The translations under genes were made by a program, and so were the position numbers. A stretch of DNA of 64,000 nt, from NCBI GenBank assembly GCA_928212115.1, contig CAKMRJ010005745.1:77040499-77104498 (forward strand), in the 5' to 3' direction. Below are positions 22,151 to 33,489 of this stretch, in pieces (the stretch's first letter is position 1; every line of letters starts with the position of its first letter). The notes under the pieces were generated by a model. That model did no database searches. It had not been told where the DNA came from and saw only the letters and a program-made list of their open reading frames with translations. This DNA is from Lactuca virosa. Lineage: Eukaryota > Streptophyta > Magnoliopsida > Asterales > Asteraceae.

Positions 22151-23704
22151 ATGGCTGAAGACAAGGTTATAATCGAAAGGTTCAATGGTTCTGATTTTAG
22201 CTGGTGGAAAATGCAATTAGAAGCATTGCTATGTCAGAAAGACTTGGACGTGGTACTCGGAGACAAACCGGAGAAAATGGAAAAAGCTGCTGAAGATGCG
22301 TGGAACTCAAAGGACAAGAAAGCCAAGGCGGTTATTACATTGTCGTTGACGAAGAGCGTTGCTTTCAACATCATGAATGAATCCACGGCGCGTGGTATGA
22401 TGGAGGCTCTGTCGAATATGTATGAGAAACCATCGGCGGCTAACAAGGTGTTCTTGATGAAGGAGCTGTTCACTACAAGGATGAATGAGGAAGGCTCAGT
22501 TACGGTTCACATTAACAATCTAAATTCAATTCTGTCCAGATTATCATCTGTGGGAATTAAATTTGATAATGAGACTCAAGCTTCGCTGCTACTAGCTTCT
22601 CTACCTGATAGCTGGTCCGGAACAGTTACTGCTGTTACGAGTTCCGTGCGGACTAGTGGTATGACTTTTGAAGGGGTTAGAGATTTGGTTCTAGGCGAGG
22701 ATATCAGACGCAAGAATCAAGGTGGATCTTCCTCTTCTGATTTATTAAATGTCGGAAGAGGTAGAGGGAATAGCAGGAATAGTGGGAGCAGTGGGAGTCG
22801 GGGAAAAAGTTCTTCTAGAACTTTGAAGAATGTGAAATGCTGGAACTGTCAAGAAGTGGGACATGTTAAGAGTCAATGTCCAAAGAAAGAATTGAACATT
22901 GCTGATGCTGAGAATTTTTCTGGGGATGATGCATTGTTACTCAGTATGGAAAGTTCTGTAGACTCTTGGGTCATGGATTCAGGGGCTTCGTTTCACGCCA
23001 TGGACAACGGGGAAACGATGGTGAATCTAAAAGAAGGAGATTTTGGGAAGGTACGGTTGGCAAATGACGAGATGCTTCAAGTAACGGGCATAGGAGATAT
23101 TGATCTGGTTACTTCATTGGGAACTACATGGAACCTGAAGAATGTCAGGGTGATTCCGGAGCTGAAAAAGAAATTGATTTCTGTTGGTCAGCTGGATAAA
23201 CAAGGACTGGAAGTAAGGTTTGGTGGTGGTAAATGGAGGGTGGTCAATGGTAATTCGGTGATTGCTCATGGTATGAAGTGTGGGTCATTGTATATGGTTG
23301 AGGTACCTGCTGAGGGAAGTATGACCGTCCCGGTTAAGCATGACAAAATCTGGTTCGCTAAATCTGGTGCTAAGAGAGTTCATTTTGCAAACATGAACTC
23401 TGGAGCCAAAGAGATGTTAGCTGAACGAGTTCGAAAGTCTAAACCATTCAGGGAATTTGGTGACAGTAGGAGCACAGGACGTGTTTCAGGTAAAGTTACA
23501 AAGAGCCGTTGGGTTTTGAAGACTAAGATTGAAAAATTCTCTCCTGTTGGATGTTTGCTATGTTTGGAGAGTGTTAGTGGTCCTCGGTGTATCTCTGGAT
23601 CTGGTGGAGTGTCCAAACCGGTTGAGACAGAGGATGAGTCGGTGGTGGGATTAGCCACGACTGAGTTGGAGCTAGTGGGAACTTCAACTGGACCTTCTAG
23701 ATGA
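22151..23704 (+). CDS. Copia-type gag-protease protein of the TR-GAG element
   Basis: 517 residues from ATG 22151 (MAEDKVIIERFNG), chosen over upstream codons in a T-run because it matches copia gag starts. Residues about 1-190 form the gag capsid domain (FSWWKMQLEALL). A basic Gly/Ser/Arg-rich stretch leads to one CCHC knuckle (CWNCQEVGHVKSQC). An aspartic protease follows with the DSGA active site (WVMDSGASFH), ending with LYMVEVPAEG. The expected integrase zinc finger (HRRLGH-type) is absent. Instead about 110 residues of unrecognised, basic then acidic tail run to SR-stop. The ORF is unbroken, so the protein could still be made and package RNA with enzymes supplied by other copia elements (inference). 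Confidence 0.88.
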   Translation: MAEDKVIIERFNGSDFSWWKMQLEALLCQKDLDVVLGDKPEKMEKAAEDAWNSKDKKAKAVITLSLTKSVAFNIMNESTARGMMEALSNMYEKPSAANKVFLMKELFTTRMNEEGSVTVHINNLNSILSRLSSVGIKFDNETQASLLLASLPDSWSGTVTAVTSSVRTSGMTFEGVRDLVLGEDIRRKNQGGSSSSDLLNVGRGRGNSRNSGSSGSRGKSSSRTLKNVKCWNCQEVGHVKSQCPKKELNIADAENFSGDDALLLSMESSVDSWVMDSGASFHAMDNGETMVNLKEGDFGKVRLANDEMLQVTGIGDIDLVTSLGTTWNLKNVRVIPELKKKLISVGQLDKQGLEVRFGGGKWRVVNGNSVIAHGMKCGSLYMVEVPAEGSMTVPVKHDKIWFAKSGAKRVHFANMNSGAKEMLAERVRKSKPFREFGDSRSTGRVSGKVTKSRWVLKTKIEKFSPVGCLLCLESVSGPRCISGSGGVSKPVETEDESVVGLATTELELVGTSTGPSR

Positions 23705-23834
23705 TGATGAGGGGCGGCTGCAATTAGAGAAATTGGACTAAGTTTAGCTTGTTCTTGGGAACTGGAGGCTTGGAAGACTTGGTTGTTTTAAGATTACTGG
23801 AGAATTGTTGGGTTATTTTCTCCAAGTGGGAGAT

Positions 23835-24249
23835 TGTTGGTTGGTGGAGAAAATTGGTGGAGGCCAAATTAGTGGATGGTGATAATTGCTAGTGGTGTGA
23901 AGACCCACTCATAAAATTGCAGACAAATTGGAGAAGGAGTGGCAATCAATACTTGTTGCTTTTTTTTTCTTTAATTCTCCACCATTGCTTTTGTCCATTG
24001 GAATTATTTGAGTTCCTATAAATGCAGAAGGTATCGAGCAAACAAAAAACACAACATAGAGTGCAGAGTGTGTTCATCACAATTGTAATCTTCTCATAAT
24101 ACTAAAATCTCTAGTTGCAGCCCGTGGATGTAGGATTTGCACCGAATCCGAACCACGTAAAATCCTTGTGTTCTTCTTGCTTTATTTTGTGAGTTTGTGA
24201 GTGTGTGACAGTGTGTTTCCGCTGCGGGTACCCGGTCCGATTCCTAACA
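23835..24249 (+). repeat. 3' LTR of the TR-GAG element
   Basis: 415 bases, preceded by the purine-rich CAAGTGGGAGAT and followed by the TSD GTTGA. Confidence 0.93.
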
Positions 24250-24885
24250 GTTGATAGCTTGCTGAGTGGTGTGAGTGAAGGTCTTGTGTAAGCAACACTC
24301 GTGGAAGAAAGCCTAAATAATACTGATGATCATGTTATTATTCAAAGGGCGGCTAAAACTTTATGGCTAGAAGTAGATGTATACCGCAAATGGTTAGGAA
24401 ACAAGTTGCAAAAAGCTGCTCCACTAGCAAAAACAACCAGACAGATTCTTCAATGGTTGAGTGATAAAGAAAAAAACATCGTCACTGAGGTGGAAAGTAC
24501 AGATATTGGAGGCCGAAATGACAATTCAAGATACAAGTCTATATGTGCCAATTCAATGTACCGTATCACCGAAACAATCCTGCTCTCCTACTACTCCAAC
24601 ATTGACGAGGTTAGCCAAGAGGAACTATTTGCACAGTTATCCTCAATGATCGCTGACATATTGGCTGCATGTCTCACCAACTTACCCCAAGTCATTGCAA
24701 TGAAATGCCACACAAGTTTCATAGAGAAAAGGGAGGCAAGTGTCCAAGTTGCAGCCCAACTTCTAGGTAAGACTACACAGATAATCAACATCCTTCAAGA
24801 TCGTGAGCTTCCAAGCTTAAATGATACTGACCAGTTGGCGTTTATTGACAAGTGGCAGGTTAACTTAATGCATCTCTTTCCTTAA

Positions 24886-25500
24886 AAAAACAATTTCTGT
24901 TCTTTGAGTATGCAAGTTAGTTTCATATAGCTTTGTAGTATTTCAATTCCTTAAGTAGCAGATAATGTCATTGTTTATGGTGTATCGTCTGTTTGTTTAC
25001 GAGGCTGTGAATCTGTGATTTACTTGGATATTTATTTATTTTAAGAAATCATGTTGGTAATAATGTGTGAAAAGCTAAAAGAGACCAAGAAATACATGCA
25101 AATAGAGTTTCAAAGTCGATCAGCGTAATCCTTGGGCATCATCTCTATTTTAAGTATTTGCTGAGAAGTTACACTCTATTTTAAGTATTTGCTGAGAAGT
25201 TACACTCTAGTTTCTAACGTCCGCATCAAATGACAATTTTTTCTTCACACTTATTCCATTTGCTTTTGATGATTGATACAGTCGTGACAAGGTAGGAATA
25301 GCTATCAAGAGGGTTGGAAATATGGAATTCTATTATTATACTTCCTTCTTTAAATTTTTGTTTTTTGTATTGTTTTTAGTCTATTTTGTTTTTTTATTAA
25401 TATTATTAATTTATTTTATTTTATTTATTATTATTATTAAAAATATATTATAAATAATAATAAAGCAAACTTTGTTTTTATTAATCATAGAATATACTAG
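24886..25500. other. 3' flank of membrane-protein copy 1 with a 31-bp direct repeat
   Basis: The first about 70 bases resemble the flank after 48179, as expected of a 3' UTR. A 31-bp unit (CTCTATTTTAAGTATTTGCT...) is repeated directly at 25143-25173 and 25174-25204. The rest is AT-rich, with no gene seen. Confidence 0.6.
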
Positions 25501-25747
25501 TAGTATGGTTATTATAATTGCGTGGCGCATTATGTATATTATACGCACATAAGTGTTTAGTCAAGCACTATATTATTTTTCAATGAATCAAAAGAAGGAA
25601 TCATTTTCTCATTATTGAAAGAACGAATCAAGAGGATTCAATATATACAAAGTTCTTTCTTCTTCTTCCCTCTATCTAACAAACCCAACGACTAAGCTAT
25701 TTACAACTATACATTTTTGTCACAAAAACAAATATATTCCAATACCT
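25501..25747 (-). repeat. Copia-2 3' LTR remnant
   Basis: Just beyond the minus-strand purine tract (AACTTGAGGGGAGG, complement of about 25744-25757) the sequence reads TATTGGAATATATTTG, probably a mutated TGTTGGAATA LTR start. The outer border near 25500 is a guess. Confidence 0.5.
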
Positions 25748-27181
25748 CCCCTCAAGTTGGAGGATGATCAATCATACCCAACTTGGAAACAACATCAGCA
25801 TGGTCTGAACCATTTAAGACTTTCGTGAAACCATTTAAGACTTTCTTGAAAACATCAGCAGGTTGTTGTTTGGTAGAAATGTGAGACAATGTAACTATTC
25901 GTCCCTAAAGCTTTTCACGCACATGTTTTGTGTGCTCGTGGAAGACTGGATTCTTTGCAATATATATCGCCGCCATGTTATCACAATGTAAAGGGACAGG
26001 GTAATGTCAAGAATTTCAAATTCTACAAGCAATCTACTTAACCAAGCGAGTTCAGAACATACTCTTCTCATTAAACGATACTCTGCTTCAACAAAAGACA
26101 AAGAAACAATCGCTTGTTTCTTTGGCTTCCATGAAACAAGACTACCTCCTATTGTTATATAATAACCACTAACGTTCGGGTAGTCGAGCAGGCTGCCCAA
26201 TCTAAGTTGCAAAATGCCTCAAGCTGATAACTTGGTTTATTATTCAAAAGTAAACATTTATAAATGGTACTTTGTAAGTAAGACAATACATGTTTTGTTG
26301 TATCAAAGTGACTTTGACATGGAGAACTGTTGAATTGACTCAAAAATTGCACAGTGAATGCAATATCTAGACGTGTATGCAGCAAGAAATTGAGCTTTCC
26401 TGTTAACTATCGATATGATGTGGCATCCAGAAGAGGATCATCATTAGTTATAGAGTGATTTGAGCTTACTTTGAAGTGGGGATGTAACTTGTGATGATGA
26501 TGAAATGGAATATTCATCAAGTAAATCCTTTATGTATTTGTGCTGATGCATGATGATCCCATCTTGAGTATGAATAAATTCAAGACCTGAGAATAAATTA
26601 ATCATTCTTAAATCTTTTATTTGAAAGCGTTTATGAAGTAATCTTTTCAGATCCATGATCTCTTATTCATTTTTTCTAGTTACAAGAATATCATCCACAT
26701 AAACGGCCACAATAACCAATGAGTTGTCACTTTTCTTTGTGAATAATGAATGATTATTCTTGGATCTGACAAAACCTTTATCATGTAAAGCAGATGACAA
26801 TTTGTCGTAGCATTTTCGTGATGCTTGTTTGATCCTGTACAACGACTTTTTCAATTTACAAACCATAGTTGATGAGGAGTCCATGCCTGGGGGGTAATTT
26901 CATATAAATAGTTTTCATGCAAATCACCATGCAAAAAATGCATTATTCACATCAAATTGATGGATCTTCCAAGCCTTTTTTACTGCAAGATTGACTAAGC
27001 ATCTGACTGTATTGAATTTTATGACTGGTGAGAAGGTTTCATGAAAGTCAATACCTTCTTTTTGAGTGAAGCCCTTTGCCACAAGCCTGGCCTTGTACCT
27101 CATCTGACCCGTACTTCACTTTATAAACCCATTTGCATGAAATTGGTTTCTTACCCTTTGGAAGAAGAACTATATCCCAGG

Positions 27182-27654
27182 CAGTGTTGTAAAACTCGCC
27201 GAGTTGTCCGATTACTCCTCCGAGTACTCGTTACTCCCCCCCCCCCTTGCCGAGGCGAGTTACATAATCCCGAGTACTCCCTGATCGGCCCCTTACTGAA
27301 TTGAGTAGTGTTGTGAAATTCGGTCAACTCGGTGATTAATATGTATAATATACTTAATGATTTATTATTTAACACACACATGTGATTATTACTACATATA
27401 TATCTTAAATTTTCAGTAATTATTCACGAAGTGAGACCATTATGTGTTTTTCATTTTTTGTGTATTCACATGTATCCAATTTTGTTATATATTTCAATCA
27501 ACTTATGATTTTATCTTATGATTTTGACATATATATTTTCCCTAAAAATATTTCTACAAAAATTTCCAAATCCGAGTACTCCCCGAGTACTCCTGAGTAC
27601 TCGCTACTCGGTAGTCGGCCGAACAGGTACCGAGTAACGAGTTCTACAACCTTA
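27182..27654. mobile_element. hAT-like MITE (473 bp)
   Basis: An 8-bp TSD ATCCCAGG lies at 27174-27181 and 27655-27662. The imperfect terminal inverted repeats begin CAGTGTTGTAAAACTCG (left) and, read inward from the right, TAAGGTTGTAGAACTCG. There is no coding region. An 8-bp TSD with CA(G)TG-like ends is typical of hAT elements. It is rich in ACTCG and CGAGT words near both ends. Confidence 0.85.
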
Positions 27655-28981
27655 ATCCCAGGTGTGATTGGAATGTAGTGCATCAAATTCTTTCTTCATT
27701 GCTTCTTCCCATAAAGGATTTCCCTTAGCTTGATGATAAAGTTGAGGCTCAAAAATCTTATATTGGACATTTAAAGCTAAGAAATCAACTTGATTGATAT
27801 AATGATCAAAGGATGGCTTGTCTAGTATGAACCAATTTGTGATTGTGTTATAGCATTCATCAGAACAATCACCTTGAGTTTGAACATTTGAGCAAATATA
27901 ATCGTTTAAATGGGCAGGTTTGAAAGATATGCTGGTTGTTCTTCTTAATTGGGTTTGAGGTTTAGGAGAAATTTGTTGAGGTGGTTGAGGATGATTAAAA
28001 AGATTACCATATAGAGGAGGTTCAGAAATATGATCATTTGGTTCAATGAATTGATCATTTGAAGAAAGAGAGGATTGATTTTCATTTGATGAGTTAGAAG
28101 ATTCTTCAAATATAATGGGAAAATATGAAGTATCAAGATTATAACCATTGTGTAATGGAAATTTGTCTTCAACAAAAACAACATGTCTTGTAACAGAAAT
28201 ACCCTTGGTATTCAAATTGAGGACTTTATTCCCTTTTTGACCAAAATGGTATCCAACAAATATACAAGTATCAACTCTTGGTTGAAATTTGTCTATATTA
28301 TGAGAATTTGTGGAGCATAACATAGACATCCAAAAGAAATTGAGTTGGTGAGATTTGGTTTGACTTTGAACAGCATTTCATATGGTGAAGAATTATTGAT
28401 AATCTTTGAAGGTATTCTATTAATAAGATATGCAGCAGTAAGAACACACTCTCCCCAATATGTTTTACCAATTCCAGATTGAAAAAATAGTGCTCTATGT
28501 TTTCTTTCAACAATTCCATTTTGTTGAGGTGTATTGGGGCAAGATTTTTGATGAATGATTCCTTGTTCTTGGAAATACTTAATACCTTCATTGCTTGAAC
28601 CCAATTCAAAAGCATTATCTATTCTTATAGTTTTAACATTGGTGTTGAAGTGATTATTAACATGTTTGATGAAGGCTTTAATAAGAGTGAGTGTCGAACT
28701 CTTATGTTTCATCAAATGTACCCATGTGCATCTCGAATAGTCATCAACAAGTGTTAAGAAATATTTAAAACCATTATAAGTCTGAACTTTATAAGGTCCC
28801 CAAACATCAGCATGAAGAAGATCAAATGGATTAGTTGACACATAATCACTAGTAGTAAACGACAGCTTATGTTATCTTGCTTGATGACACATATCACAAG
28901 AATCAAAAGTCTGGTCCTTACAATCCTTCTTCAATAAATACATAATTTTCATCTTATATATTGGTAAATGACCTAATCTAT

Positions 28982-29744
28982 TGATGGGTTTTGGGCACTA
29001 TAACAACCTTATGGTGCACATACAACCCTAACGCTTTGGAACTAAGTTTTCTCTAATTATGCATGCAATATTGTTTCCAAAGCATGAAGCCTAAATTAGC
29101 ATACAAAAGTTTGGTAATTGAACAATAAAACTAGTTAGATAGTTTACCTCTTGTCGTAGCTTGTTATTTTTGGCCTTTAAAAGCTTAGCACCCCAAGTGT
29201 GATGCCTCAAATGTTTCACAAGACACCATGAACAAAGGAGGACTTGAGAGAGAGATTTGGAAACACAAAATCGGTTATATGAACTCCAAGAACATTAGGT
29301 GAACCGATTTTGGCTAAGGGGTAACATTTATATAGTGTAGGATTCCAATGGTCATGTGTAAACCCTAATCCATACACATAGGCTTATGATCCATAACCCA
29401 TGCGGACTAACTCTTTATGGATTCTTACATAAACTTAGTCCATCATTGATCAAAAGCCTAAACCATATGTATCACTAATTTACATAATTAGTCCGCGTTA
29501 ATTTAATTAGTCTCTTTTGACCACTAAATTAATTCCAAATTAATTCTTGATCAATACTAATTAAATATTATGATTTCTTAATTAATATATTATACTTATA
29601 ATATATTAGTAAATCATGAATAACCTCTTTCTCAAGTATCCATCCTATCAGATTGTCCTGGTGAATGCAACCCAAATGGACCATGCTACTCTTGGGTCAA
29701 GTTCATACAAATTATAGTTATGGGCTTAGACACCTAATCCAACA
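28982..29744 (-). mobile_element. Solo LTR (763 bp) inside Copia-2
   Basis: The 5-bp TSD TCTAT is at 28977-28981 and 29745-29749. On the minus strand it starts TGTTGGATTAGG and ends ACCCATCA. A CTATATAAATG TATA-like motif and a leader-like CT-rich stretch are visible. No internal domain is attached, so the element was lost by LTR-LTR recombination. Confidence 0.87.
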
Positions 29745-30370
29745 TCTATAATGTCATAGATGATTATTGTCAATCTTATTAAAATTCATACAACTTTTGG
29801 AAAAATTATCTACAAATACAGGATTCTTCAAAATCTTGTGATTCCTGATGTAGAGATTTTTAATCCTTTTTCCAATGATGAACTTATTCCTGGATAAAGG
29901 GGCCTACATTGCACAAAACTCATCAGTAAAAATCACCCAAACTTTAAGTTGAGAAGTGACCTTTGAGACTGAAATGAGATTGTGCTTGAACTCAAGAACA
30001 TATAATACTTGTGAGAGTATGATTTTGTCATGAATGGGTATAGTTCCATATTGAGTAACTTGTATCGACTGATCATTGGATAATCCAACTACATGAGATC
30101 TTGAAAAATTGTTTAAAGTAGTAAAAAGCAATTTATCACAACAAATGTGGTCTGAAGCCCTTGAGTCTATAATCCATGTCGATTGTTCTTGATTTGAACC
30201 CATAACAACATTGAGTGCATAAGAAACATGTTTTCCATGAGAATCAAGAAAATTACCTGATGTATCCATAGCACCATCAATAAGAACAAAATTAACATGA
30301 GTGGATTCATTTATGTTGACCTTTTATAAGAAGTTGTTTGCATTGGCTTCAATACATGCATGTCTATAAA

Positions 30371-31582
30371 GCATCAACCTTTGGGACGTTTTGGAGGTTA
30401 GAATCTCTTTTGGGAAGGTTGGGTTCCAGATCTCTAGGGTTTTGGGCTTAATGGTTAAGTCTTTGAGTTTTCAAGCCTTGGATAAGAGCCTTTGAGCATT
30501 TGGGGTGGTTCCAAAGGAAAAAGTTGGAAACTTTATCCTTTGAGACACATTTGGAGTTCAGATCTGAGCATTAAAGTCCCTGGAATCGAAGAATCATCCG
30601 AATGTGTTAAGCAGGGGGAAAACTCGGCGAGTTAGCTGGGGTTTTCCCGACTTTCCGAGTACTAAAGGAACTCGACGAGTTGGTGGGTGCACTCGATGAG
30701 TTGGGTCAACATGGACTGTTGGCCTTGACCTTTGACCTTTGACTTTGACCATGGTTGACCAATTTTGACTTTTGAGGGCATTTTGGGTATTTCAGGATTT
30801 TGATGGAATTAGTCACATGGTGGTTGTAGGCATTCGGGTCAGAAGTTAAGTTCCGAAGTTAGAGTAATATCAGCTCAACTGCTTGTGAGGTGAGTTTTCT
30901 CACTGTACTTGCGGGTCGAAGACCAATGTCGGCCCTTGGATTGATATCATGTTGTGCATGTTATGCTATAGTGGTCTGGTAGATCAGTATCCTGATTGTT
31001 AGGGTGATGCTATGCTTTGTGATCTGTAAGATCTGTTTATTTGTTTGCTAGTTGGTTAATAGTATGGTTATATGTATTATGTGCACATGATTGGTTGGTG
31101 GCTGAGGCTTCACTGCTTTGTGCGTAAGCCAACAGGCTGGGGAATTCCAACCCGATGGTTGAGGGTCTGGGGTATTCCATCCTGAGGATGATTGGACCCA
31201 TAGTATGTTGGCATTCCAACCTGATGGTTGAGGGCCTGGGGTATTCCAACCCAATGGTTGATTGGACCCATATTATATTGGCATTCCAACCCGATGGTTG
31301 CTTGGGCCCATAGTATGTTGTTATTATATATGTGCTAGTTGTTTTGTAATGGTATTTTGGGGGAAACTCACTAAGCTTTGGGCTTACAGTTTTGGATTAT
31401 GTTTCAGGTACTTCAGAGGATCGCGGCAAGGCGAAGGCGTGATCGTACACCTCCTTCTGTTTTTTTTACGATTTTGGGATTTTTCTGATATGAAACTTAT
31501 TTGGAAAACAATTTGTAAACAATGATGGTTTGTGTATTGTTTTAGAAAGTTTAAATTTTCAAGAATTTTATGAATGTTACAG
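30371..31582 (+). repeat. Gypsy-B LTR, 5'-truncated
   Basis: It ends GAATGTTACA at 31582 and shows the same internal landmarks as the Gypsy-A LTR, at lower identity: ACTCG-N-CGAGT words (30622-30710), a TTGAC cluster (30710-30770), donor GAG|GTGAGT (intron from 30890), acceptor TATGTTTCAG (to 31407) and the GGATCGCGGCAAGGCGAAGG block. The left edge is approximate. No PBS follows, so it is a truncated solo LTR. Confidence 0.78.
31120..31320 (+). repeat. Tandem array in Gypsy-B LTR
   Basis: Units contain GGCATTCCAACC(C/T)GATGGTTG and GATTGGACCCATA, with a repeat spacing of about 60 bases. The array lies between the putative splice sites, as in Gypsy-A, but its sequence is different. Confidence 0.75.
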
Positions 31583-31964
31583 TAAAGCTTATGCAAAAGA
31601 ATATTTTTTGGAAGTCGGAGGGTATGAGGATAACCCGAGAGCATTAGACAACCCTCTAGATGGTATGGATGCTGATAATTGGAAGAAAACAATTGAGTAT
31701 TTCCAAACGGACGAACACAAAATTGCTTCAAACAGGAACAAAAAAGCCCATCAAATGCAAATGACCATGAATCGTGGGGGGGCGAGCTCGTATAACAGTA
31801 CTTGTTATAAGAAGGTAATGTACAATACATGTAATTATTTATTTAAAATATAATATAATTTTTAATGTTAAATAGAACCTTAAGAGAGTGGAAACGTTTC
31901 GCAAGGCTCATACCGATAGGGATGGTGTATTTGTTACTATCGAGGCGGAACAACAATACGTAAG

Positions 31965-33115
31965 AGTAACGCCCGTGTTTCTAGGCTAAGCATTGGTGTG
32001 ATAATGTAATAGTTAGGGTCAACAATTGTAACTCACTTTGACGTAATAAAGACGAATTACTTGAATATTATGCGAATTATGTGATTTTATGTGCTTATAT
32101 ACTTGTTTATAAAGATATAATAATAAAGACGAATTAATTTCATCGAAGGAAATTATTTTTTTAAGAAGCGAAGCGTTGTCTGAGTTAAGAATCATCACCT
32201 TAACAGGTGAGTACATAGTTTCTTTCATCTTACACATAGATATGAAGTATTTTATAAATTACGTGTTATGTGTGCATATTATCTATTTACTTGATATCTA
32301 TGCTGGATAAACATACTTTTTCTTTATATACAAGTTTAAAATGATGTAAAATGTATATGTATTTTATATCTACAAAAATTTGGGGGTAAAAGATGGGTAG
32401 ATGAAATAGACGATGTGTGATAAAATGATGAGAGACCTCGATGTTGACGATGATCCAGTCATCTAGCGGAGTATAGATGACAACCACGGGATTTTCTAGG
32501 CAGTCTAGTGGAACGCTAGAAGGCTTGTAACCTGTAGGTGTTTGTGAACGATGTGATCACCGGTGTACCCCATCCCCCTCATGGTTTCCTTGCGGACATT
32601 CATTGCTGAGGAACCCCTTAGCAGTATTGTCCATCCCGATGAAAGTCCTTAGGATAGGTCCCTTATAATAGGTGTTTTAGGTACGTAAAGTGAGGATAAC
32701 AGGAATGGGTAATCGGGTTATTTGGTTTGATGAAATTAATAAACTTATTTATTGTGAGTTGAAAACCCTATGTGCTCACCAGGCTCCCAAGCCTGACCCA
32801 CTCAGTTTCATGTATTACAGGTAGTGACACAAGAGCATAGTTGGATGACTCAATGAGGGATTATGGATTATAGGCTAGTAGATATAAATAAATGTTGTAA
32901 GGCCTATGTTGTTCTTTTTATGCTTTTGATTTGTATTAACAATGACATCCTGAGGTTTTAATATAATGAAATACATTTCTTCGGAAATGCTTTGATAAAT
33001 CTTTATCATATTTTCTTTTGAGAACAAATTCACTTTCCTGTAAAAGGTTACTATGATTTTCAAACAAAGCATAAACAGATCGGTCTTTTCTGGCCACGAA
33101 AATGGGGATGTCACA
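31965..33115 (+). mobile_element. Solo LTR (1151 bp) at a splice donor of the CACTA gene
   Basis: The 5-bp TSD GTAAG is at 31960-31964 and 33116-33120. It starts AGTAACGCCCG (probably a mutated TGTAACGCCCG) and ends GGGATGTCACA. The interior has no PBS or coding content. The target is the GTAAG donor of the intron. Confidence 0.75.
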
Positions 33116-33489
33116 GTAAGTATTTAATTATAATTTTATCATATAATTAAGTGTTTATATATACTTAATTGCAACTCACTTTTGGGAAATACGAAATTGG
33201 TTAGTGGAAGAGCTCTTAGAACAAATGCAAGGGCCAGAAGGTGAAACAGAGTTAACAACCCGCTCAAGAAAGACCTGTTTTCGAGAAAGTATTAGGAGAA
33301 CGACGTGGCCATATCAGAGGCATCGGCTGGAAACTTTCTACTCTCTCGCCGATTTCACAACCATCACAACCACCACCACAGCCATCACAGGTAAAACAAG
33401 ATTATTTAATTTCAATAAATGCATGTTGATTTGGTAACTTTTCTTTATGGTGGTTATTTTCTAAAATCTTTTGTAATTAGCTTTTTGTC

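Larger units (their letters stand above)
21644..24249 (+). mobile_element. TR-GAG element: short LTR element with gag-protease only
   Basis: LTRs of 414 and 415 bp (21644-22057 and 23835-24249) start TGTTGG and end CTAACA. The 5-bp TSD GTTGA is at 21639-21643 and 24250-24254. Total length is 2606 bp, with an iMet PBS at 22060-22071. The interior has one long ORF that stops after the protease, so it lacks integrase and RT. This matches the class called terminal-repeat retrotransposons with GAG. The LTRs differ at about six sites. It inserted in coding sequence of the membrane-protein copy. Confidence 0.94.
20104..24885 (+). pseudogene. Multi-pass membrane protein, copy 1 (broken by two nested insertions)
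   Basis: Collinear with the gene at 45854-48179, from about its residue 43 (PMTWIGIYIAFASLL) to its C-terminus. The 5' end was displaced by Copia-1. A frameshift lies near 20485-20510 (loop between the third and fourth hydrophobic segments). The TR-GAG element splits the frame at 21643/24250. A TAA near 24289 breaks the distal part, which then runs from TLVEESLNN to HLFP with stop at 24883-24885. Several long hydrophobic stretches (e.g. VIALGVLVITLVVNVCI) and the phrase KLWFPCKYFTLNAASLT identify the same plant family. I recognise it only as an uncharacterised plant membrane protein. The 3' flank also resembles that of copy 2, so this is a true gene duplicate. Confidence 0.87.
25758..30290 (-). 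pseudogene. Copia-2 polyprotein remnants (protease, integrase, RT, RNase H)
   Basis: Broken into several frames. Protease-like TWIIDSRASDHICC (active-site Gly changed to Arg) is in 30269-29904. The integrase core LLHADVWGPY ... SCPNTPQQNGIVERKHRA is in 28841-28293, with the post-integrase linker in 28329-27652. RT pieces VCKLKKSLYRIKQA and VAVYVDDILVT are in 26884-26663. RNase H pieces (SWKPKKQAIVSLS, VEAEYRLM) are in 26385-25895. No frame spans more than one domain. The pattern fits an old copia of the class whose purine tract ends in GAGGGGAGG. It cannot be functional. Confidence 0.88.
25501..30370 (-). mobile_element. Copia-2: decayed minus-strand copia element
   Basis: Reading on the minus strand from right to left gives protease, integrase, RT and RNase H remnants, then a polypurine tract and a 3' LTR remnant. 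The interior is interrupted by an hAT-like MITE (27182-27654) and a solo LTR (28982-29744). The 5' LTR and most of gag are missing: from about 30371 the sequence becomes the truncated Gypsy-B LTR. Confidence 0.83.

Noticed and set aside
31965..33115. Possibility that this LTR is a full element or a gene
   Set aside because: No PBS, domain or second LTR between the matching GTAAG flanks; it fits a solo LTR.
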